Position numbers and translations under genes: made by a program
Notes under the pieces: generated by a model
The model's database searches: none
The model's input: the letters and a program-made list of their open reading frames with translations, nothing else
Told to the model about the DNA's origin: nothing
In this document: in pieces, positions 24,470 through 35,107 of the stretch
Layout: each line of letters begins with the position of its first letter
Numbering within the stretch: the first letter of the stretch is position 1
NCBI GenBank assembly: GCA_963277665.1
Contig: OY728120.1
Coordinates: forward strand, 940,031,195-940,095,194
Length of the DNA stretch: 64,000 nucleotides
Direction of reading: 5' to 3'
Source: Viscum album
Taxonomy: Eukaryota > Streptophyta > Magnoliopsida > Santalales > Viscaceae

Positions 24470-26705
24470 TATTGTGCATCTTTCCAGTTTAAAATGGAAT
24501 TTTAATAAACAACACACATGGAATAATCAAAATCAAGAAAATGTATTCCTATTGTTTTGATACTTTAATAAAATAATCCATGAGTCATTTGGGATGTGTA
24601 TCATTCAACCAAACATCAATCCGATGCACAGTGTGACTGGTATGACTCCAAATGTGTCTTTTTTTATTCAAAATTGACATTAATTTTAATCAAAAAAACA
24701 ACTGACATACTCAAAATAGAGAAAATGATTTCTGATTTTTTTGATAATTTAGTAAAATTATTCATGAGTCATTTGGGATGTGTAATATTCAAACACACCT
24801 CAATTAGACGCTTTTTGTGACCATTATGACTCCAAGTGTGTCTTTTTATTCAAAATTGACATTCATTTTAATTAGAAAACAAATTTCATATTCAAAACTA
24901 AGCGAACATATTCATATTGTTTTTAACATTAGGAAAATTATCCATTCATAATTTTTGACTTATAGGTATTATCCAAACCTCAATACAACACACGGTGTGA
25001 CCGGTATGACTCTAAGTGCATCATTTTTATTCAAAAGTGACATTCATTTTAATAAAAAAAATCACTTACTCAAAACCATTAAAATGAATTCCTAATATTT
25101 TGATACTTTAGTAAAATTATCCATGATTCATTTTGGATGTGTATCATTCAACCAAACCTCAATCTGATGCATGGTATGACTGGTATGACTCCAAGTTCAT
25201 CTTTTTTATTCAAAATTGACATTCATTTAAATAAAAAAAACAAATGACATACTCAAAATAGAGAAAATGCATTAATAATTTTTGGTAAATTATTAAAATT
25301 ATCCATAAATAATTTTTTATGTGTAGGGATCAACCAAACCTCAATCCAACACATAGTGTGACTGGTATGACACCAATGCGTCTTTTTATTCAAAATTGTC
25401 CTTAAATTTAATAAAAAAAACAACTGACATACTCAAAACTGAGAAAATGCATTAATTTTTTTGATACTTTAGGAAAACAATTCATGTGTCATTTGGGATG
25501 TGTATCATTCAGAAAAACCTCAATCTAACGCACGGTGTGACCAGTATGACTCCAAGTGCCTCTTTTTTATTCAAAACAGACATTAATTTTAATAAAAAGG
25601 CAACTGACATACTCAAAACTGAGAAAACAAATTCTGATTATTTTGATACTTTATAACAATTATCCATCAGTCATTTGGGACACAAATTATTTATATTAAC
25701 CTCAATATGATTCACTGTGTGACCGATGTGACTCCAAGTGCATCTTTTTTATTCAAAACTGACATTAATGTTAATAAAAAACAACTAACACTATTAAAAC
25801 TGATTAAAAACATTAATATTGTTTTGTTACATTATTAAAACGATCCATATGTCATTTGGGATGTGTAGGGATAAACCACACCTCAATCTAACACACGGTG
25901 TGACCGGTATGACTCCAAGTGTGTCTTTTTATTCAAAACTGACATTAATTTTAATAAAAAAATCAATGACATACTCCAACATGAGAAAACTAATTCTAAT
26001 TGTTTTTATACTTTAGGAAAGCAATGTATGAGTCATTTGGGACATGTAGTATTCAGACACACCTCAATCCGACGCACGGTGTGACTGGTATGACTAAAAG
26101 TGTGTATTTTTTATTCAAAATTGACATTCATTTTAATCAAAAAAAATACTAAAATACTCAAAACCTATAAAACATATTCATATTGTTTTGGTAATTTAGT
26201 AAAATTATCCATACATTATTTTGATGTGTATGGATTAGCCACACCTCAATATGATGCACTGTGTGATTGGTATGACTCCAAGTGCGTCTTTTTATTCAAA
26301 ATTGACATTAATTTTCATAAAAAAACAACTGAAATACACAAAACCTAGAAAAAACATTCCTATTGGTTTGATACTTTACGAAAATGATGAATGAGTCATT
26401 TTGGAAGTGTAGTATTCTGTATAACCTCAATCCAATGCAATATGTGACCTATATGACCCCAATTGAAACTTTTTTATTCAAAAATGACATTAATGTTAAT
26501 AAAAAACAACCTACACACTAAAAACCGAGAAAATGAATTAATATTTTTTTAGTACTTTAGGATAATGATCCCTATTTCATTTTTGATATGTAGAGATCAG
26601 CCTCACCTTAATCTGATGCATAGTGCAACCAATATGACTCCAAGTGCATCTTTTTTATTCAAAAGTGACATTCATTTTAATAAAAAAACAACTAACATAC
26701 TCTAA
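24470..26705. repeat. 181-bp tandem satellite-like array inside CACTA
   Basis: Twelve full units plus a partial first unit. The word (T/G)TATGACTCCAA recurs at 24641, 24825, 25005, 25184, 25366, 25545, 25727, 25908, 26089, 26271, 26452 and 26633, giving spacings of 179-184 bases (mean 181). Each unit also holds TTTTTATTCAAAA, GACATTAATTTTAATAAAAA, a TTTTGATACTTTA block and AACCTCAAT. Units differ by perhaps 10-25 percent by eye. Short plus-strand frames (24596-26348) are satellite shadows. Length is in the nucleosomal range of plant satellites. Confidence 0.92.
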
Positions 26706-26808
26706 AATAGTGTTTTATTTTTCTTGTATTTGTGTTAGAAATTTTATTTCATTTAAATTTAATATTTTTATCTTATTTTGGTAGTTTTTGTTGTTGTTTC
26801 GGCTAAGG

Positions 26809-26833
26809 CAGTGTGTTGTTACAACACACTGCA
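26809..26833. repeat. Perfect inverted repeat, 12-bp arms
   Basis: GCAGTGTGTTGT and its complement separated by one base, followed at 26852-26875 by a second hairpin with TAGTGTG/CACACTA arms. Lies between the satellite array and the 3' subterminal repeats. Confidence 0.8.
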
Positions 26834-26879
26834 CCTATTTCAATTGATGTAGTGTGCTGGTGCATCACACTAAAGTTTT

Positions 26880-27280
26880 CACCTTTATCGGTGCTTTTAT
26901 AAGAGCTGATAAAGGAATCCTTTATCGACACTTATAAATGCGCTGATAAAGTTTATCTATATTATCACATTAAAAAGTGATGATAAATCATAATTTTATC
27001 AGCGTTGATAAAAGTACTGATAAGTCATACTTTTATCAGCACAGATAAAGTTTATCTTTATCAGTGCTAAATGAAAGCACTAATAAATGGGGTCTTTTAT
27101 CAATTCATGGAAAAAATCTGATAATTAGTACCTTTATCAGTGCTTTTATATGCGCTACTAAATCTCCCCTTTATCAGTTCTTTTTTAGTAATGATAAAAT
27201 TCAGGAACTTTTAACTGTGCTAAGGTCATTAGTGCTTCTCTAACATTGATAAATGATTATTCTAGCGTTGTTAAAAGCTT
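26880..27280. repeat. CACTA 3' subterminal repeat region
   Basis: About a dozen TTTATCAGTGC / GCACTGATAAA words in both orientations, mirror image of 17770-18085. Confidence 0.82.
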
Positions 27281-27298
27281 GTTTTGTAGTAGTGTGTA

Positions 27299-27310
27299 CT
27301 TGGTTTATAA
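27299..27310. repeat. 12-bp direct repeat, right of CACTA
   Basis: CTTGGTTTATAA, identical to 17741-17752. Confidence 0.6.
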
Positions 27311-30300
27311 CCTAACCACCCATTACATATTTATAATGAAACCACCCATCATCATAAGGAATTTTCAAGAACCATAACATGAATAAAGTATATATAGAAT
27401 TCTTTTTATCATAAAACTTATATAAACAACCATTATTCTTTTCATAACATGATTAATTCGTGCAAATGAAATGAGTTCCTTGAAAATATATTTGAAATAA
27501 TAATAATCCATCTAGAGAAATAATTAGTTTGACATCATTAAAAAATATACTAATTGGATCATAAGTAAATTCAAGGTCTACTATTTTTGATGAATAAAAA
27601 TACCATTAAAAGATAATTAAAAACTATATTGAGGAAAATACCCTTTCCACATTGAAAATAATTTTTATGAACTAAAAATTCAAAAAATATTTTGAAAATA
27701 AATTTAATTTAAAATAAATTTAGAAAATTATAAAATAATTTTCAAATCTAATAAAGGTCATGATAGTAATAAAATCCATTCCAATCATAAACATTAAAAA
27801 TAAACATTCTTTTCAAACATCTTTTAAAGAGATTAAAAATTGACCCATGTGGAAAGTGATAAGAAATTTCCCTTTAAAACCTTTTAAAAGGACGTTAAAG
27901 ATCCTATAAAATTACTTTTGGTAATAATTTATTTTTATAAAATAACATTCTTGATTTTTTAGAAAACATGGATATGGAAAAGAAGGATTCCCAATCTAAA
28001 AGAATGCACATGATCAATATCACGGATAAAAAATTTCTTAATGATTCTATAATCAATAAGGTATGAAATGAATAATAATTTGAATGAAGTAAAATTAAAA
28101 CCCAATGAATGGAAATTTAGTTAAAAAATATATTACCACTTGGTAACTCTCAATTAAAATCCACTTGGATGGAATAATTTGAATTGAAACATAAAATCAC
28201 ATTAATTATAAATTATTGCTGATATAATATAAAAAAGGTTAGTATATACACCATATAAAATAGATTAGGTGCATGAAATTTAAATATTGCTCAATGAAGG
28301 AAAATTGAAACGAAATCCCTTACCTTGAGTCCAGACTTTCCATGTATGTACTTTAACTCTTATATAATAAAATTATATCAATTATTTAATTTTTAAGACC
28401 CTTTTTAGGTTTATTAATTTATCATTAAACCATTTGTTTCATTTATTTTAATTACATATTTAGTTTCTTAATCGGTTAAGTCCACGTTAGGTGTTTTGAA
28501 GACGTTGAGTTTATAATTTCAAAATGACTTTGGTATGTTGACCATGGTTAAAGAGGTAATTATTTCATAATATAAAGAATATAAATCTTGTAATAATCAT
28601 AATTGTTATATATTAATCATAATTTTAAAACCCTCCATGAAATTTGTTTTCCAAAAAAAAATTATGTAACAATCATGGAGATGGTAAGTCATACGTACAC
28701 ATGAGCAACATTTCCATTTTCAATGATAATAAAAGAAAGTAGGTAAGTATTATTTTATCGTTAAATTTTTATTATTATATCATAAATATCATATCAAATC
28801 TTTAAATACTATATATATATATATCATCCATGTGATGCGGTGATGAAAAACAGACCACATTACTTCGTGGAGGTGGTAATCCACACATACACACGAATGG
28901 TGATATCATTTTAAGTGGATGGAAATGTAAGAAATTAGAAGATATATTATATTTTAAAAAGTTTAATTATTTCTTTAATATTATATAAATACATTAAATC
29001 CATCATTATAAACATTCATAGGATATGGTTATGGGAAAAAATTACATCAGTTCGTGAGGCAGTAGTCCACCGTACAAATGAAAAATGGTTTTATTTATCA
29101 TTTTATGGAAGAGGATATGGATATAAGTAATATAATAAAAATATTAAAAACTCATTATATTTATGATAATAATTTTATTATAACATAATGGTTGAATAAT
29201 ATTTCATGTAGGTAGAATAATAAATAAACCTAAAACATTCAGTTAAAAGCCATACCTCTTCTTCAGACATCCTCCTTTGCTTTAAACCTTAAACCCTCTA
29301 AGGTTGTTATTATTTAAAAAAATATATATAGAACATGGTAAGGTTATTTAATATTGAAATCTTTTTTGGTATTGACCAAACCAAATGGTTCTTTATGTGT
29401 GAAGAAAAAAGGAGGGGAGGTTTCCTTTTAGAAGTGATGGGTGGGGAAATCTTGGAATTACATAAATCATTAAATTTATATAAATTTATTTTTAGTGAAA
29501 AATAGAACCAAAATGATATAATTATAATATATTATTATTATGAGTCTAAATTATAAAATCCAATTTTTTACATGTTTTGTTCTTTTTTTACCCTTATCTC
29601 TTAATTTTTATCCCTGTTAACCCTTTTGAGAGTTACCATGATATCAATGTTTTTTACATTTTTGGGGTCAAGAAAGTTTCTATAAAATGTAAAGTGACCC
29701 ATAAAAGGAATATGGTTGATATTTTAAATCTTGTAACAATAAATTGGACTAATATATGGTTTTTATGAATTTGAAATCATTTAACAGAATATTATTTATT
29801 ATAAAATATTATTAATGTCATTTTCAGAACTATTCACATAATATGATTTTGAATATAACATGAAAGGTATGGAATTAAAATATTATAATTTTTAAAAAAT
29901 ATAATATTATATATTTATCTTAAAAATTATTAGAACATTTAAAGTCACCCAAAAATTATTACTTTTAGAGATTTTAAAATAGTTTACTTGAATTTTTTTA
30001 TGACTTGCACCAGTACTACATCGGTGTTGTGTGAACATTTAAGGTAATTATTTTCTCACTAAAAATTAAAAATAAAATTAAATAATAAAAAAATTATATA
30101 ATATTTAAAATAAACATTTATAACCAAAATTATCCTCATTTTATAGGTATGTAAAAATTTTAGTGATATTAAAGTCAAGAGAGTGATATTTTGGAGTTTT
30201 CTTTACTTAAAATAATATAAATGTCATTGTCAAGGGAAAATAGACCCACAATGCCATATATTAAAATTTGGGATGGATATGGTCTAATTTATCCCATTAA

Positions 30301-31230
30301 ATAAAATTAATTCAAGTGTTGGGTGGATTTTGAGACCTTATTTCATGGTTTTAACCTTGATTTACCCATTTCACCCTTATCGTGGTGATACAATATTTAC
30401 CATGATTACTATTCATAATGAAAAAAATAAAAGAGACCTATTTATCAAATCAGAACCTCATGATTCCAAATATTGAATCCATTTTTCATGATTCAATTTT
30501 TATAAGTGGTATAATATAATTTCTGGTAAAAACACAATGAAACCCAGTTTTTTAGAATAATGCCTATTTAAGCAAAAAACTATTTTTATATAAAATTCAA
30601 TCATAAAATTTATTCCAATGAAATTATTTGTATCATTTATTATATATTATAACTAATTTTACTTTTAAAACACTTTAAAAAATGGTATGTTTTAAATTAA
30701 TGAAACAAAAAACCAATTTTCAATAAAAATTAGTATTTTTTCACTATTTATTGAAAAATCAAACATTTCATAAAATTCATAAACACTCAATCAAAGATAA
30801 TTTTTAATTAATTATTTAAAAAATTATATCATTTTTATAATGTGTAATTAATAAAATGTATAGAAAGTAACAATAATATTCCTTCACAAAAAGAAATTTA
30901 AACCATTTTTGAAGAGAATGTATTTTTGGATATTAAATTGACTTTGAAAAAAATTGAATGAATTATTCCTAAAAATTAATAAATAATTTTATTAAATAGG
31001 TCCTTTATATATATATATATATCAATTTTTAATCCTATTTATACCCACTATTTCAATGGCTAGGTTTTAATGGTCATATTTAAATAATAATATTTTTGGA
31101 TTCCTTTAAACTTGGTGTTGTGTATTTTGTATACTATAGAACATCATATTTATTTTAAAATCTATAGATGGTTTACCTTTGTAACATTTAATTGGGTGGT
31201 TATTCCCAAATTATTTATATAAAGAAAATT
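27311..31230. repeat. Old diverged direct repeat, copy 1 (main part)
   Basis: AT-rich, no gene. Ordered by-eye matches to copy 2: TTGAGGAAAATACCCTTT (near 27633) to TTGAGAAAAGAATACCCTTT (near 32973); the CTTACCTTGAGTC block near 28320 to 33745; the GGTGATGAAAAA block near 28838 to 34065; CATACCTCTTCTTCAGAC near 29258 to 34468; and a long match of 30000-30360 to 45500-45850 (CACTAAAAATTAAAAATAAA, TTTTAACCTTG). Could be two LTRs of an eroded element or a tandem duplication. Confidence 0.7.
28665..29110. repeat. roughly 185-bp internal repeat, three units
   Basis: Related blocks of the form GGAGGTGGTAATCCACACATACACACGAATG start near 28674, 28868 and 29054. Two similar units sit in copy 2 near 34092 and 34275. 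Confidence 0.6.
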
Positions 31231-31239
31231 AAATCTTCA

Positions 31240-34200
31240 TTCCTCTATTCTTAATCATATAAATTTTCATAAAAAACTATTTTCACTTATTATGTGTATT
31301 AGGATACTAACCTAAGTTCAAGATATTAATCATAAATAAAAATATATGGTTAGGAATAACCTCTATATTTTAACTCTATTTTTATCTCCATTTTTTCTCA
31401 ATTATTTATCCATTATAACATCCTTCACACCCATTTCATCTTAGTTCATTCTTGTTCCAACCATTAACTAAAATAAAAAAGAATAGCATGAGTAATAATA
31501 ATCAAAGTGAGATGTCATATTATTGTGAAAATAATAAGATGTCTAAATCATGAAACTTTACTTTCAATATATGATACCTTGGGTTTGAATAGGCCATACC
31601 TGATTATCATCGATTCAAATCCTTCATAATGGTTCATAAATAAAATGTGAATAAATATAATCATATAACTTAGGAGTATCCAAGTAGGTGTTCAGTCTTA
31701 GGCCCACTCATCATGCATCAATAAAGACCGAGTTACTTAAAAATACACCCCTTTCAATGTTTTTACCCCTAGGTGTACCTATTCTACAACTGCACCCACA
31801 TTCTAGTATCCATACATGGATTTATTTTATAGGAAAACCACATAATCTATACATTACCAAAACATTAAGATGTTATTATATACTTATACTTATCCATAGA
31901 GTTTTCCCAGAATATCTCTAATCGTAATCTCAAAAAATAACTAAAGCTTAATATAATACTAATTGAGGTGACCCACACATTTAATACAAAATATTACATC
32001 ATTTTGGATGAATATTCAACACATCTTAAAACAATAAACACCTGAGGAATATAAAGGTTTAGTGTATTTAGATACTACATTTATAAACAAATAATTTCAT
32101 GAAATATATTCAATATATCCCCCAAATTAATTCTCACATAGTATCCTTCTTAGACATACCCTACTTAAAACCTTTCTGTATAATCTGGGTTAAGGAAACA
32201 TAAGAAAGGGAGAGCTCAAATACTCAGTAAGGGTTAACATGGGAGATACCAATAATAAGAGTGCATAATATTATCTAAGGGAATGATAACATAATAAAGT
32301 GTATGTTCTCCTCATAAAATATGCATACTTAAAAAATAATAGATCATAAAATCCAAAATCAACTCACACCTAGAAACATAATCAATAAGAATTTCAAAGT
32401 AGTAATAATCATTATAGTGTCATAACATAGGCATGTGGAATCATAATAATTGGAAATCATAATCAAATAGACATTGATATTCACAATCATGCCCACATAT
32501 AATATTGTAAGCATAGCTATAGGTAATCATAATGACAATTAAAAATATGAACATATCTATTTTTAATCATGTCCATACATTTTATTGTGAGAATGACATG
32601 AATAAATCATACTCATTTATAAAAATGTGAAAAGATATATTCCCAATCATGTCCATTATTATCATAATCATCTCATGAGATATCAATATCACATTACCTA
32701 ATTCATTGGAGGTATATAACAAACATAAACATTTAATAATCACAATTCATCTATATGTATTCTACAGGATCATAAAACAATCATCACATCATCATAGCAT
32801 AACCCATGAAAAATAAATGGATTTCAGAAACATCTCGTCCTCATAATCATAAACCATCCAAATAAAGAATAAGGATGGTATAATTGTATAATATCACAAG
32901 TAAATCATAACTAACATCAAATGATGTTATCATAGATGAAAAACACATTTTAAATGACTAATGGAATATTTATTGAGAAAAGAATACCCTTTTCATTTGG
33001 AAATCACTTATTTTAAATGTAAAAATTTCATAAATTTTACGGAAAATTTTTCTTCAAAAAAAACTATGTAAACATATAAAGGGATATTAAAAGAATTCAT
33101 ATTTCATTATGGTGGGAAATCTATTCTTGCAATAATAATTTAAAATAATGATTAGGTTCACACATTTAGTAAAAAGTAACTCGTATAGAAAATAACAAGA
33201 ATAGTCTTTTCATATTTTTTTATAGAAAGTGAAACATTGTTAAAAATGGTTTTATAAAATCATTTTAGCCTATTAGAAACACTATTGAAATAATTTTATG
33301 GAACTTGGAGATGGAGGATAAATATTTCTAACCAAAAAAAGGAGAAACATGGTAGGATTTTCATAAAAACATTTTGGGAACCATTTTAAGTATGAAATAG
33401 AGAAAAATGGAACCACAACATCAAAATTTGAAAAATAACTAGTGTATAAGAAAATATAAATAATCTTACTAGATAAGTATCCTATAATATCATAAAATAT
33501 AAATTCAAGAATGAAAAATCTTGATTAGAATGATACCGAAACATAAATCCCTTACCATTTTGGTAATCGACAAATCAAAACCTCATGAAAGAGAGAGACA
33601 TATATGGATTTGTAAGGACCTAAAATTTTCAAGATAAGAATCATAAAATACATTCATGTTAATTATATACACCACAAAAAAAGAAAAAATCGGTGAATAC
33701 GGTATATGTCTCAGAGAAATAAAAGTGAGACGAGAACCCATACCTAAAGTCTCAACTTGATTAATACATGTTCAAACCTCCTATATATTAAATATAGATT
33801 TATTATATATATATATTATATAAATATACTCAAATATATAATACCATATATAATTCCTTTATAATTTCCAGTGATCTATTAATTAAAAACTATTTATTAA
33901 AATCATATTTTGGGTAAAAGCTAGTCCATTTTCCATGTATGTTTTGGTTTGATAATCCCAATTCTTGAATCATAGTCATGGTTTCATAATATCGATAATC
34001 ATGTGTATTTAATAATAATAATACTTATTCATTATATACACTCTTATAATTATCTATATAAGGTGGTGATGAAAAATACCTTACGTAACTTTATGAAGAC
34101 ATTAGTCCTTACGTATACATGAGTGATATTTCAATTTTTCAATGTATGGAATAAAATAAAGTTAAATCGTAATTAATATATCTAGAATCATTATTATATC

Positions 34201-35102
34201 ATATATATTCATTAAATCTATCCTATAATCATTCATGTAAACAAACAATGAAAAAATGAATGACATCACATCTTGGAGGTGGTCATTCACCCGTACGAAT
34301 GAGAAACACTATCATTTTAAAAGGATTATAAGGAGATAGAAAATAGATATAAAATTAACATAAATATATTTTAGTATAGTAAATATATTTATTTCATAAT
34401 TTTATGAGGTTTATAGAACATTTGGATAAGTTTTAAGAGGAAATATACATGAAAAACATTAGTCAAGACATATACTTCATCTTCAAATGTTTCCTTTAAA
34501 TATTTTCTTAAGGGTATATAGGTAAGTTTTTAATGGAATTAGGTAGGGTTCTATCAAGATAAGTGGATCAAGAAGGTGTGTATAATATAGTAGAGGAGGT
34601 TACATTTTATAATTGAGTGGAGGAGTACTCTTGTATACTTCAAAACTATAAAATATTAGAAAGTAACATTCTTAGAAAAGTGGTTCCAAATTGCCTTAAT
34701 TTCAAATTCAAGATGATATTGGGTTGAAATAAACTCATGAAATAAGATTTTAGACAATGTTTTATGTTATTAGAACCATTATATCTTTATTTTAACTCAT
34801 ATTAACCCTTTTTATCCTTATATATGATAATAAATTTTTCAATCACTAAGAATTATAAATTTACTTCTAAGGTAACAATTGGTTCATAAATGGTATGTGA
34901 ATGAAATTTTAGATTATTTCACATTCCAATTGTCCTATTGAAATAATTTTAATGATTTTAAAATAATTTAATAAAATATTATATAACATAAAATATAATT
35001 AATTCCATTTATGGGACTTCATTTAATTTAAATTTAAAGTTATAAATACAATAATTTCATTAGAATACATAACCTTTAAGTATAAATTATAAATTATAAT
35101 TA
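31240..35102. repeat. Old diverged direct repeat, copy 2 (main part)
   Basis: AT-rich, no gene. Partner of 11270-11521 + 17444-17740 + 27311-29990, in the same orientation, lacking the LARD and CACTA insertions. Continues at 45406 after the E2 insertion. Confidence 0.65.
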
Positions 35103-35107
35103 CACAC
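35103..35107. other. probable E2 target-site duplication, left (CACAC)
   Basis: CACAC here and at 45401-45405, at the two outer ends of E2. The right end is ambiguous by one base. Confidence 0.65.

Larger units (their letters stand above)
17747..27294 (+). mobile_element. CACTA-like DNA transposon, decayed, Ulp1-carrying
   Basis: The right end reads TTTTGTAGTAGTG, i.e. CACTACTACAAAA inverted, the canonical CACTA terminus. The left end keeps a decayed partner (TTATAATACAAAAC, 10 of 14 positions matching). Both ends carry many direct and inverted TTTATCAGTGC-type words, typical subterminal repeats of plant En/Spm elements (known). The interior has an Ulp1-type pseudogene and a 181-bp tandem array, but I find no recognisable TNP2/TNPD-type transposase. 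Immediately outside both ends lies a perfect 12-bp direct repeat (17741-17752 and 27299-27310), which is odd for CACTA (normally 3 bp), so the exact boundaries are uncertain by about 6 bases. Confidence 0.78.

Noticed and set aside
24470..26705. CRISPR array
   Set aside because: Whole 181-bp units repeat, with no short repeat separated by unique spacers, and the context is a plant transposon.
24470..26705. Functional centromere satellite
   Set aside because: Only twelve diverged units bounded by transposon sequence; unit length alone is not evidence of centromere function.
17747..27294. Mutator-like (MULE/KAKI) element with Ulp1 gene
   Set aside because: Considered because of the 12-bp flanking repeat and Ulp1 gene, but the CACTACTACAAAA terminus and subterminal TTTATCAGTGC words fit CACTA better.
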